NCBI GenBank assembly: GCA_963742105.1
Contig: CAVUKN010000005.1
Location: forward strand, 1,550,001 to 1,614,000
Origin: Gp6-AA40 sp963742105
GTDB lineage: Bacteria; Acidobacteriota; Vicinamibacteria; Vicinamibacterales; UBA2999
Reading direction: 5' to 3'
Length of the DNA stretch: 64,000 nucleotides
Shown: positions 7,380-15,055 of the stretch, one piece after another
How the letters are laid out: every line of letters starts with the position of its first letter
How positions within the stretch are numbered: position 1 is the first letter of the stretch
The notes under the pieces: generated by a model
What the model was told of the DNA's origin: nothing
The model's database searches: none
What the model saw: the letters and a program-made list of their open reading frames with translations, nothing else
Made by a program: the position numbers and the translations under genes

Positions 7380-8392
7380 TCATCACGTCGGGTCGCCACG
7401 ATAAGGGTTTGCGGTGCCGGAGCAAGACGCCGGGCGTCGCTGACGCTGAATCCAGCCTCCATCAGCATCCGATCGAGTTCCGCCGCGGTGTACGCGTCGC
7501 CAGCGGGCGTCGTCCCGAGCATGCGCATGGCGAACAACGCCCCATCCGGCGGCGACACCCGATCGTCGTTCGGGACGAACTCGACGATGGCCACCCGGCC
7601 TCCGGGCGTCAGGCTCGCGTGCACCTTGCGAAGCAGGTGCACATTCGTGCCGTAGTCGAAGTGATGCAGGAAGTTCGGCAGGAGCACGAGATCGTAGCCG
7701 GTGCCGAACGCCACATCGAAGGCGTTCCCGGCGATCGTGCGAAACCGGCCGCTCAGCCCGTGCGCGATCGCATTGTCCCGCGCGACCTCCAGGACGTTGT
7801 CCCAGTCCAGAAACGTGATCTCTGCCGCCGGGTTGTGCAACGCGATCTGGATTCCAAACAGACCGTGCCCGGCGGCGACGTCGAGCACTCGTGTGGCCTG
7901 TCCGGGCGTCGTCAGCAGCTGCGCCGCGGCCTGGGCCGGCAGCATGAACATCGGTGCCATCCGGCGGGCGAACTCGACCCAGAGCGGCTCGTTGGGCGAC
8001 AGTGTGTGATCGGTGGCGCCGCCCTGCCGGACCAGCGCCGCCACATCGTCGTACTTGGCGATCATCAGCGGGTGCGTGAAGAAGCCCGCGACCGTGCCCA
8101 TGTAGGCAGACGAGTTCCGGTCGAGGAAGGGAGCGACGTCTGGTGCAACCGCATACGCTCCCTCGCGCTTGGTGAGGAACCCGTGAACGGTGAGGAAGTC
8201 GCACAGCACCCGGACGCCCTTTTCCGTTCCACCGCAAAGGGGCGCAATCGTTGCCGGCGTCGTCGCCCCGCCAATGATGTGCGTGAACACGTCGAGCTCG
8301 ATGGCGCCCTTCAACGCCATCGCGAGTTGGTATGACGTCAAACCTTGATGAATGCGACCTGGATTCAGCGGCATGGCCGCGGGCAACGACAT
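7376..8392 (-). CDS. SAM-dependent O-methyltransferase (COMT/ASMT type)
   Basis: A 338-residue enzyme with the two-part layout of plant-type O-methyltransferases. The N-terminal winged-helix dimerisation domain begins LTSYQLAMALKGAIELDVFTH and includes KGVRVLCDFLTVHGFLTKREG. The C-terminal Rossmann domain carries the SAM motif VLDVAAGHGLFGIQIA (about residues 168-183). LLPNFLHHFDYGTNVHLLRK and LTPGGRVAIVEF follow; the histidines of FLHHF occupy the usual catalytic region. The acceptor is unknown. A perfect TATAAT stands eight bases before the ATG. Confidence 0.88.
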   Translation of the reverse strand: MSLPAAMPLNPGRIHQGLTSYQLAMALKGAIELDVFTHIIGGATTPATIAPLCGGTEKGVRVLCDFLTVHGFLTKREGAYAVAPDVAPFLDRNSSAYMGTVAGFFTHPLMIAKYDDVAALVRQGGATDHTLSPNEPLWVEFARRMAPMFMLPAQAAAQLLTTPGQATRVLDVAAGHGLFGIQIALHNPAAEITFLDWDNVLEVARDNAIAHGLSGRFRTIAGNAFDVAFGTGYDLVLLPNFLHHFDYGTNVHLLRKVHASLTPGGRVAIVEFVPNDDRVSPPDGALFAMRMLGTTPAGDAYTAAELDRMLMEAGFSVSDARRLAPAPQTLIVATRRDD

Positions 8393-8400
8393 GAGTCGCG

Positions 8401-8406
8401 ATTATA
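8401..8406 (-). promoter_or_regulatory. -10 box of the O-methyltransferase gene
   Basis: On the minus strand TATAAT is followed after eight bases by ATG (8392). No ribosome-binding site is visible, so the leader would be absent or only a few bases long. Confidence 0.5.
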
Positions 8407-8545
8407 GCGACCGGCACGCGAGACTCGACGGCCCGGCCGACTCGCGTCTGCGATGCGCACGTCTTCCACGCCAACTACGACAGCGCGACGCTGAAGTGCT
8501 GGACCCGTGACCGACGAAGAGCGCTTGGGGAAAAGGAGCGTTGAG

Positions 8546-9541
8546 TCAACGCGCCGTGGCCAGGGCGTCCCTGAGCACTGACGGATCGATGAAGCCGGCG
8601 AGATCCTGTCGGGTGCGTGGTGCCCGCTGCTGGCCGGCGGCAACCCATTTCTCCTCCTCGGTGATCACGTCGAGGAGATCCGCCGGCAGACCGAACGAGA
8701 AGTCGTGATGTTTCCAGCTGCGGGCGATCTGATCCGGAGGATGGCTGGTCACTTTGCTGATGAGGGGTAGATAGGGTCCTGGATCACGCCGGACCAGCGA
8801 CGTCGCGTCGCGCAGGGCGCGGACGAAGTCGACCAGGTCGGCGCGCCGGCGCGGATCTGCCAGCACGTCGGTTGTCGAGTAGACGCTGAAGAACTCGCGG
8901 TAGATTTTGTTGTTCTGAAACACCACGGCGTCGCTGCCCAGCGCGCGCAGCGCGTTCTCCGACTCGGGCTCCCACATCGAAATCGCGTCCGCATCGCCTC
9001 GAACCAGCGTCGCCGCCATCGCCTCGGCAGGCGCCGTGACGAGCGTCACGTCCGATTCCGCCAGACCGACTGAGCGCAGCATCGCCACGAGGTAATAGTG
9101 CGCGGACGTGTTACGCGGAACGACCACCCGCTTCCCTTTCAGATCGGCCAGTCTGGTGATGCCCGCCGAGCGCTTGGCGACGATCCGATAGTTGCCCTCG
9201 ACCAGCGTGAACAGCAGTCGCACCTTCGGGTTGTCGCGGAGAACCACCAGCATTTGCGTCGTGGCGTTCGTCGCCGCATGCGCGCCGGAGTTGGCCAGGG
9301 TGCGGACTCCGCCGTTGATGTATTGCATGCGCGGCCCGAATGGCCCCTGCGCCGCCACGAAAACCGGTGTCGCTTCAAGCGTGGCGGTTGCGCAGGCGAC
9401 CGTGAAGGGCGCGTCTGCACCGAGCGGTGCCGGTGGTGCCGGCGTCTGGGCGGTGTTCTGACTCTGTGGCGCGGGCCGCGCGGCCGTAACTGTGAGCAGG
9501 ACGGCTGCCGCCCCGGCCAGCAACACTCGGTATATCGTCAT
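8546..9541 (-). CDS. ABC transporter substrate-binding protein, NMT1/SsuA-like
   Basis: A 331-residue periplasmic binding protein. The signal peptide MTIYRVLLAGAAAVLLTVTAA is followed by a Pro/Ala linker. The binding fold begins with FTVACATATLEATPVFVAAQ. ADLKGKRVVVPRNTSAHYYL and LVRGDADAISMWEPESENAL are typical of the SsuA/NMT1/THI5 group, which binds sulfonates, nitrate-like ions or thiamine precursors. The ligand cannot be fixed. The start is ATG 9541; longer readings to 9631 would put Arg-rich sequence before the signal peptide. No permease or ATPase gene lies in the window, so it is an orphan here. Confidence 0.85.
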   Translation of the reverse strand: MTIYRVLLAGAAAVLLTVTAARPAPQSQNTAQTPAPPAPLGADAPFTVACATATLEATPVFVAAQGPFGPRMQYINGGVRTLANSGAHAATNATTQMLVVLRDNPKVRLLFTLVEGNYRIVAKRSAGITRLADLKGKRVVVPRNTSAHYYLVAMLRSVGLAESDVTLVTAPAEAMAATLVRGDADAISMWEPESENALRALGSDAVVFQNNKIYREFFSVYSTTDVLADPRRRADLVDFVRALRDATSLVRRDPGPYLPLISKVTSHPPDQIARSWKHHDFSFGLPADLLDVITEEEKWVAAGQQRAPRTRQDLAGFIDPSVLRDALATAR

Positions 9542-9609
9542 CGCGGCGCGAGAGTACGTCGAGCCGGCAGAGAACACAACCGGGCGTGCAGTGGTAGGCT
9601 CTCGCGTCA

Positions 9610-9957
9610 GTGACGCCGGAACAGCTCTCATCGGGTGCGTTGAGGATCGATTTCGCCGGGATGCCGTGGCAGCAGGTGCGGCCCGGCGTGCGCCACAAGG
9701 TCTACCGCGAGGGGTCGCGACAACTCCGGTTGGTGGAGTTCGACACGAGCGATGGCGTCGCCGACTGGTGCCAGGTTGGCCACATTGGCTACGTGCTGGC
9801 GGGCGGGCTGAACATCGACGTCAACGGTTCGATACTGCAGTTCGCGGCTGGAGACGGGCTGTTCATCCCGCCGGGATCGGTCACTCAGCATCGGCCCGTC
9901 ACGATCGAGCCGGGCACACGGCTTCTGATGGTCGAAGACCTGGACATGGAGGAATGA
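9610..9957 (+). CDS. Small cupin protein
   Basis: A 115-residue single-domain cupin. The two cupin motifs are recognisable as GHIGYVLAGGLNIDVNG and GDGLFIPPGSVTQHRPV. There is no signal peptide, so it should be cytoplasmic. The first motif retains only part of the usual metal-ligand set, and metal binding is uncertain. Start is GTG 9610. The stop overlaps the start region of the following MBL lipoprotein gene, so the two are very probably translationally coupled. No function can be assigned beyond the fold. Confidence 0.8.
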   Translation: MTPEQLSSGALRIDFAGMPWQQVRPGVRHKVYREGSRQLRLVEFDTSDGVADWCQVGHIGYVLAGGLNIDVNGSILQFAAGDGLFIPPGSVTQHRPVTIEPGTRLLMVEDLDMEE

Positions 9958-11423
9958 TGAGCAGGCTCGTCGCGCTGGTCGCCATCGTGATCGCCTCGGG
10001 CTGCGGGTCCGCGCCGCCGGAGAAGCAGGTAATTGCGGATGCGGCGCAGGCACTCGGCGGTGCCGACCGGCTGGCCGCTGTGAAGTCGCTGGGGATCGAG
10101 GGCACGGGCACCGCACCGAACGCCGGCCAGAACCGGATGCCGGATGACGAGTTGCCAGTGTGGAAGGTGACTGAGTACAAGCGGACGATCGATCTGGCGA
10201 ACGGCCGGACGCTCGTTCAGCAGGTGAGGGAGGCGCAGTTCCTGTTCGCCGGCGATCTCGTCCAGCGGCAGACGCAGGGGCTGGACGGGAACGTGGCGTA
10301 CAACCGTGACGCCAGCGGCACAGCCACCCGGGCCGGCGACGCAGCAGCTCGCGAACGCAGAGTCGAACTGCTGCACCATCCGATCACCGTGATGCGGGCG
10401 GCGCTGGATCCTGCCGCGAAACTGGCAAATCTCCGCGAGGAGGACACCGAGCAACTCGTGGACGTGACCACCGCCTCCGGAGATGCAGTCACCCTCGCCC
10501 TCTCGTCACAGACACATCTGCCGGTCCGGGTCGTCTCGATGAGCGACAACGCCAACATGGGCGACGTTGCCATCGTGACGACGTTCGCCGACTACGAGGA
10601 CGTCGGCGGCGTGAAGCTGCCCCGGCGCCTGACGACGATGATGGACAAGTACCTGCAGCTGGACGTGACCGTTGCCCGTAACCGGATCGACGTCGACGTG
10701 GCTGATCTGGCGGCTCCGGCAGTCGTGACGTCGGCTGCCGCTCCTGTTCCGCCGCCCGTCGTCGTCACGGCGGAGCCGGTCGGCAAGGGCATCTGGTGGC
10801 TCGCCGGGTCGGGCAATCACCGCAGCGTGGTGTTCGAATTCGCCGATCATCTCGTGCTGTACGAGGCTCCGCTCAACGAGGCGCGCACGCAGGCGGTAAT
10901 CGACAAGGCGAGGACGCTGAGCGCGAAGCCGCTGACGATGGCGATCGTGTCGCATCACCACTTCGATCATTCCGGCGGGCTGCGGACGGCGGTTGCAGAA
11001 GGGCTGACCATCGTCACACATCGCGACAACGAGATGTTTTTCAAGGACCTGCTGGCACGGCCGCATACGATCGTCGCGGACGTGCTGCAGAAGAACCCGC
11101 GTGAAGCGAAGTTCCTGTTCGTCGACGACCAGATGACGCTCAAGGATGCGGCGATGGAGGTCCAGCTCTATCACCTGGTGGACAATCCGCGCGAGGGGAC
11201 CAACCTGTTCGCCTACGTGCCGCGTGAGCGCATGCTCGTGCAGGCGGATCTCTACGACTCGACCTGGCTGCGTCACTCCTGGGGCGAGAACGTGTTGACG
11301 AACATCGAGCGGCGGAAGCTGGCAGTCGATCGCGACGTGCCGGTGCACGGCGCGATCGAGCCGTTCGCACAGATGGTGGCGACGATCAAAGCGAAGCCGG
11401 GAACGGTGACGGCGACGAACTGA
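9957..11423 (+). CDS. MBL-fold hydrolase lipoprotein with N-terminal DUF-like domain
   Basis: A protein of about 488 residues in two parts. The first ~245 residues follow a lipobox (ALVAIVIASGC) and resemble the outer-membrane-type beta domain often fused to MBL proteins, with repeats such as FADYEDVGGVKLPRRLTTMM. The second half is a metallo-beta-lactamase fold with SHHHFDHSGG near residue 332. Later metal-site positions are less clear, notably YHLVDNPREGTNLFAYVP and VPVHGAIEPF. ATG 9957 is preferred because GGAGG at 9948-9952 is better spaced for it than for ATG 9954. The substrate is unknown. A 25-bp perfect inverted repeat follows immediately. Confidence 0.83.
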   Translation: MSRLVALVAIVIASGCGSAPPEKQVIADAAQALGGADRLAAVKSLGIEGTGTAPNAGQNRMPDDELPVWKVTEYKRTIDLANGRTLVQQVREAQFLFAGDLVQRQTQGLDGNVAYNRDASGTATRAGDAAARERRVELLHHPITVMRAALDPAAKLANLREEDTEQLVDVTTASGDAVTLALSSQTHLPVRVVSMSDNANMGDVAIVTTFADYEDVGGVKLPRRLTTMMDKYLQLDVTVARNRIDVDVADLAAPAVVTSAAAPVPPPVVVTAEPVGKGIWWLAGSGNHRSVVFEFADHLVLYEAPLNEARTQAVIDKARTLSAKPLTMAIVSHHHFDHSGGLRTAVAEGLTIVTHRDNEMFFKDLLARPHTIVADVLQKNPREAKFLFVDDQMTLKDAAMEVQLYHLVDNPREGTNLFAYVPRERMLVQADLYDSTWLRHSWGENVLTNIERRKLAVDRDVPVHGAIEPFAQMVATIKAKPGTVTATN

Positions 11424-11424
11424 A

Positions 11425-11479
11425 AAATTAGACCGGGTCTATTTTTACGAACGGCGTAAAAATAGACCCGGTCTAATTT
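11425..11479. repeat. Perfect 25-bp inverted repeat (REPIN-like hairpin)
   Basis: The arms 11425-11449 and 11455-11479 are perfect reverse complements around a five-base loop (AACGG). Each arm itself contains a near-palindrome, TAGACCGGGTCTA. The element starts two bases after the MBL stop and contains the stop codon of the convergent propeller gene. It could end transcription from both sides. The layout also resembles REPIN-type doublets spread by RAYT transposases, but no RAYT gene is seen here. Confidence 0.8.
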
Positions 11480-13391
11480 ATCGGGTGCTCGGCGGCTCGA
11501 CTGGAACAGCAAACACGAACCGCTGGCCGTCAGGGCTGATCTTCCACTGGCCCGGGTTTCCGGGCAGGGGAGCCTTCAGCCGGAAGAGCACCTTCGGTGC
11601 AGTGGCTTCGAACGTTGGTGACGTCTTGATCTCGACGGCCATCACCTTGATTTGCGACGTCGGGCGCTCTTCGCTCAGGTAGTAGAGTTCCCGCCCATCA
11701 CGGCTCCAGGTGATCCCGCCGATCGCGCCGTCGCCGCTGACCTTCCATTTCTGCTCTCCCGACGCGGAGGCAGCAGCGGCGTCGAACGGGCGGACGAACA
11801 CTTCGAAGCGTCCGGTCTCGTTCGACCCGTAGGCGATGAACCGGCCGTCAGGCGAGAAGCGGCCGAGCCCGGCTTCATACTCCGATCGCGCGAAATCGAC
11901 CCCCTGCCGCTTCAGCGGATCGTCTCCCGTGAGCGGAACCACCAGGATGATGCCGCCGCCGTCGAAGCTCACGAACTTGCCGTCAGGGGAGACGTCGGTG
12001 AGCACCATCCCTGCCCCCGGCGTGTATCGGAACAACTGCTCCTCCGTGCCCTGGCCGTTCGCGGCCTTGCGGTAGATGCTCGAGTAGTTGGTGTTGCGGG
12101 TGGACACGTACGCCACACGCTGACCATCGGGCAGCCACACGGGCGCGTTTTCCCCGTCCCTCGTGGCGGTGACCGCCGTGCCTTTGCCCGACATGACGTC
12201 GTAGGTCCAGATGTCAGTGGTGTCAGTCTGCGGATCGACGCGCATGGTCACGATCTTCGAGCCGTCCGGTGACAGCGAGGGCTGGGTGTACAGACCGGGC
12301 TCGCCGACCTTGCGGACCACCTTTCCCTCGCGATCGAAGATCGTGAGCTGCCGCAGTGGCTGTCCCGGGGGAACCACGAACACGACCCGTTCGCCGTCCC
12401 GGCTGACGCTGCCCAACGCTCCTGGGGTGCCGGTCGCAGGGATCGAATCGGGAGCTTTGAACAGCAGCCTCGGCTTGCTGAATTCAAAGTCCTGACCGGC
12501 TCGCACTTCGACAGCCATGACGCTGCGCTGCGGGCCGAGGTAGTACATCTCCTTGCCGTCACGGCGCCACCAGACCATCCCTTCACCGCCGTCGGTGGAG
12601 ATCTGCCACTTGCCGACTGGCGCGTCCTTGCTCGAGCCCAGCGCAGGAACCGCGCGAACGAAGATCTGATCGCGGTTGTCCTTCTCGTTCGAGCGATACG
12701 CGAGCCAGCGACCATCCGGTGAGAGACGTGCGGCGACAACCTGCGACTCCGAATGAGTGACTTCCACCGGCTTCCGATCGCCCTCGACTGGAACCAGGTA
12801 CAGGGTGCTGCCCGACAGGTCGGACGCGTAGAAGCTGAGGACCTTGCCGTCCAGCGACCAGTCGGTCAGGACGATGGGGCCACCGGCGTGCTGGTAGATC
12901 AGTTCCTCGTCGCCCTCGCCGGTCGTCAGCTTGCGGTAGATCCCGTAGCGACTACCGCGCAGGCCCACATAGCCGACGTACTTTCCGTCCGGGGACCAGG
13001 CGGGCGCCTGCACCGGCTCGCGCGACTTGCTCGTGGTGATCTGAGTGCCGCGTCCGCTCGCGACGTCAACGATCCAGAGGTCGTTCGTCTCCTTGGCGAG
13101 GTCGGCCTTGATGACCGCGACGCGGGTTGCGTCCGGCGAGAGAACCGGCTGGTTGTAGAGAGCGCGGTCACCGACTGTGGCGACGACTTTGCCCTGCTTG
13201 TCGTACAGCGTGAGCTGGCGCGCGTTCTCGCGCGTGTTCCGCTCGATGGCTTGCGCCCGCGCCTCCGCTTCCGCTTTTGCCCGGTCAGCCGCGTTGACCT
13301 GATCCTGGGCGGCCGCCAGCGCCGGAACGGCGACAACCGTGGCCCACGCGATGGCGATGACGCTGCGGAAGAGCCGCTGTGACTTGCACAT
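11478..13391 (-). CDS. Secreted double PD40 beta-propeller protein
   Basis: A 637-residue exported protein. The signal peptide ends at about LAAAQ (residue 29), and a short Ala/Glu/Arg-rich helical stretch follows. The rest is two similar halves. Each begins QLT(L/I)(Y/F)D(K/R)(Q/E)GKVV and runs through PD40 motifs such as PVLSPDATRVAV, APAWSPDGKYVGYV and GMVWWRRDGKEMYYL. The second half repeats them as SLSPDGSKIVTM, APVWLPDGQRVAYV and GITWSRDGRELYYL. The halves match the sensor part of the kinase at 50357-53191, but no kinase is fused. It may be a periplasmic sensor or binding protein. A good AGGAGA site precedes ATG 13391. Confidence 0.85.
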   Translation of the reverse strand: MCKSQRLFRSVIAIAWATVVAVPALAAAQDQVNAADRAKAEAEARAQAIERNTRENARQLTLYDKQGKVVATVGDRALYNQPVLSPDATRVAVIKADLAKETNDLWIVDVASGRGTQITTSKSREPVQAPAWSPDGKYVGYVGLRGSRYGIYRKLTTGEGDEELIYQHAGGPIVLTDWSLDGKVLSFYASDLSGSTLYLVPVEGDRKPVEVTHSESQVVAARLSPDGRWLAYRSNEKDNRDQIFVRAVPALGSSKDAPVGKWQISTDGGEGMVWWRRDGKEMYYLGPQRSVMAVEVRAGQDFEFSKPRLLFKAPDSIPATGTPGALGSVSRDGERVVFVVPPGQPLRQLTIFDREGKVVRKVGEPGLYTQPSLSPDGSKIVTMRVDPQTDTTDIWTYDVMSGKGTAVTATRDGENAPVWLPDGQRVAYVSTRNTNYSSIYRKAANGQGTEEQLFRYTPGAGMVLTDVSPDGKFVSFDGGGIILVVPLTGDDPLKRQGVDFARSEYEAGLGRFSPDGRFIAYGSNETGRFEVFVRPFDAAAASASGEQKWKVSGDGAIGGITWSRDGRELYYLSEERPTSQIKVMAVEIKTSPTFEATAPKVLFRLKAPLPGNPGQWKISPDGQRFVFAVPVEPPSTR

Positions 13392-13475
13392 GCCGATCTC
13401 CTTGCGGCGGTCGGACGCCGCGCCAAAAGAGAAAGTGCCGGAGATTGCCCGCGGCCGCTGAGAGCCCGGTGCCGA

Positions 13476-13865
13476 TCAGCAATTCTGGGGACACGCCGAG
13501 ATGACGCGCCCGTCCGCCAGTTTGAGCTCGCGGATCAGGCCCGCCTTGGAGCCGTCGCGAGCCCGGCTCGCCTCGACGGTCACTTCCTTCCCGAGCGATT
13601 TTTCGAAGTCCTCCCGCGAGAACTCGCGGGTCCGGAAGAACACCGGCGGCGGCCCTTCGAACGACCAGGGCTCGAGCTGCCCCTGATCGTTCTTAGCGTC
13701 CACCGTCAGATAGATGTGTGGATTTCGCCAGTCCACCTTCGACAGCGTCCCCGTCTCGGTGAATCGCTGGTTGAAGTCGAACATCGCCGACATGTTGTGA
13801 TGTGCGGCGGCCGCGGTAGCGAGCGAAACGGCAAACCCAAGGGCGAGCGCGATCTTCTTCATCAT
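13476..13865 (-). CDS. DUF6152 small exported protein
   Basis: A 129-residue protein with signal peptide (MMKKIALALGFAVSLATAAAA). The mature protein begins with HHNMSAMFD, the typical DUF6152 start. It continues with GTLSKVDWRNPHIYLTVDA and ends with a Gly/Arg loop and KLADGRVISACPQNC. This family is common and uncharacterised in acidobacteria and often sits near quinoproteins. The double-histidine mature N-terminus could bind metal; that is inference. The start is set by GGAGGC about six bases before ATG 13865. A second DUF6152 gene is at 26990-27391. Confidence 0.8.
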   Translation of the reverse strand: MMKKIALALGFAVSLATAAAAHHNMSAMFDFNQRFTETGTLSKVDWRNPHIYLTVDAKNDQGQLEPWSFEGPPPVFFRTREFSREDFEKSLGKEVTVEASRARDGSKAGLIRELKLADGRVISACPQNC

Positions 13866-14051
13866 CGGACTGCCTCCGACGTGTCGCGATACGGTTGCCA
13901 GGGAAGGAGTGTTCCGTTTAGACGACGAAAAAGCGTCGGTGGATGTTACGCCGGTAACCACCTGGCTGCACGTCCCGAATCCGGACAGCTAAGCACGCGG
14001 GCGACCACGTAGGGCGGACCATTTAGGGCGGACCACGTGGCGGCCCGTGGG

Positions 14052-14071
14052 GCGGACCTTGTCAGGTCCGC
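14052..14071. repeat. Short palindrome, GCGGACCT family copy 1
   Basis: GCGGACCT and AGGTCCGC form a perfect 8-bp stem around TGTC. It is preceded from 14011 by three degenerate GGGCGGACC pieces. The same palindrome recurs at 20845, 20904, 28690 and 30692. Confidence 0.85.
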
Positions 14072-14091
14072 TAGTGATAGCCTCGAACCTC

Positions 14092-14886
14092 GTGCCTTAT
14101 CGCATTGATCTCTCGAATCCCCCGGATCACGCGCTCGACACGCTCGTGGACCTTGGGGCGCTCGACGTCGAGCCGGTGACCGGAGGAGTCGCGGCGCTGC
14201 TGCCTGACACTGTTTCCGCTGAATACGTGGCCCACGTGCTCGGCGTCCGTGATGTGCGGGTCTCGCCGGCGGCCGGACGGGACGATGAGTCGGTCTGGAC
14301 GTTGAGTCCCCGTCCTGTCCGGATCCGGACACTATCGATCGTGCCGGCCGATGCGCCTGGTGCGCCGGGGAGTGTGCGGCTCGTCGACGGAGCAGCGTTC
14401 GGCACCGGCCTCCATGCGACAACGGCGCTGTGCCTCGAGGCGATGGAAGACATGTTCGACGCCGGGATCCCAGACCGGATGCTGGACGTCGGGACCGGCT
14501 CCGGCGTGCTCGCACTCGCCGCGGTACGTCGCGGCGTGCGCCGGGCGGTTGCCCTCGACCTCGATGAGGACGCCCTGCGCATCGCAGCCGAGAACGGGCG
14601 CATCAATGAGGCGGGCGATCGACTCGCCTTGGTTTGCGGCGGGCCCGAGGCGGTTCGTGGCCAGTGGCCGCTCGTCGTGGCCAATATCCGCGCCGCCGAA
14701 CTGATGGAGCTGGCGCAGCCGATTGCGTCGCGCGTCGCCAGCCGGGGACGGCTGGTGCTGTCCGGGATTCCACAGTCCGTGGCATCAGCAGTCGAGCGCG
14801 CGTATCGTCGCCTCGGCATGAGGTCGGTCTCTGCTGCCGAGCGCGACGGTTGGACCGCGCTGGTGCTGCAACCGACGTGGGGATGA
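14092..14886 (+). CDS. prmA: Ribosomal protein L11 methyltransferase PrmA
   Basis: A 264-residue SAM-dependent methyltransferase that trimethylates ribosomal protein L11. The family marker FGTGLHATT is at about residues 103-111. MLDVGTGSGVLALAAVRRG (near residue 130) is the SAM site, and VVANIRAAELMELA holds the equivalent of the family's catalytic NIL-like motif. The N-terminal L11-recognition domain is present but shorter than in E. coli. GTG 14092 is preferred over GTG 14074 because TAGCCT lies eight bases before it; both are in frame. It is a housekeeping gene with no operon partner evident. Confidence 0.88.
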   Translation: MPYRIDLSNPPDHALDTLVDLGALDVEPVTGGVAALLPDTVSAEYVAHVLGVRDVRVSPAAGRDDESVWTLSPRPVRIRTLSIVPADAPGAPGSVRLVDGAAFGTGLHATTALCLEAMEDMFDAGIPDRMLDVGTGSGVLALAAVRRGVRRAVALDLDEDALRIAAENGRINEAGDRLALVCGGPEAVRGQWPLVVANIRAAELMELAQPIASRVASRGRLVLSGIPQSVASAVERAYRRLGMRSVSAAERDGWTALVLQPTWG

Positions 14887-14897
14887 TGATGATGCTC

Positions 14898-15032
14898 GAA
14901 TTGAGGGATTGACGGATTGACGAATTGACGAATTGATTGGGGATGGTCAATTGGTCATCAATCCGATTCATCCATCCAAATCCGTCAATTCGCCAATCCG
15001 TCAATCCGTCAATCCGTCAATTCGTCAATTCG
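14898..15032. repeat. Inverted array of octamers (ATTGAC class), copy A
   Basis: The left arm (14898-14937) holds four to five octamers of the form ATTGACGR. The right arm (about 14980-15032) holds seven octamers YCGTCAAT, which are the reverse complement. The spacer includes a shorter TGGTCAATTGGTCATCAAT piece. The array lies between prmA and the cyclophilin gene and ends 23 bases before the latter's start codon. A matching array is at 36325-36441. Confidence 0.85.
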
Positions 15033-15043
15033 TGTATCACTGT

Positions 15044-15049
15044 TATCCT
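15044..15049 (+). promoter_or_regulatory. -10 box, apparent leaderless start of the cyclophilin gene
   Basis: TATCCT is followed after six bases by GTG 15056. A competing GTG at 15051 is out of frame with the protein. The -35 region would fall within the right arm of the octamer array. Confidence 0.45.
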
Positions 15050-15055
15050 CGTGAC

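Noticed and set aside
14898..15032. Octamer arrays considered as iterons of a replication origin
   Set aside because: They occur twice, face each other in opposed blocks, and no replication-initiator gene or AT-rich melting region is close.
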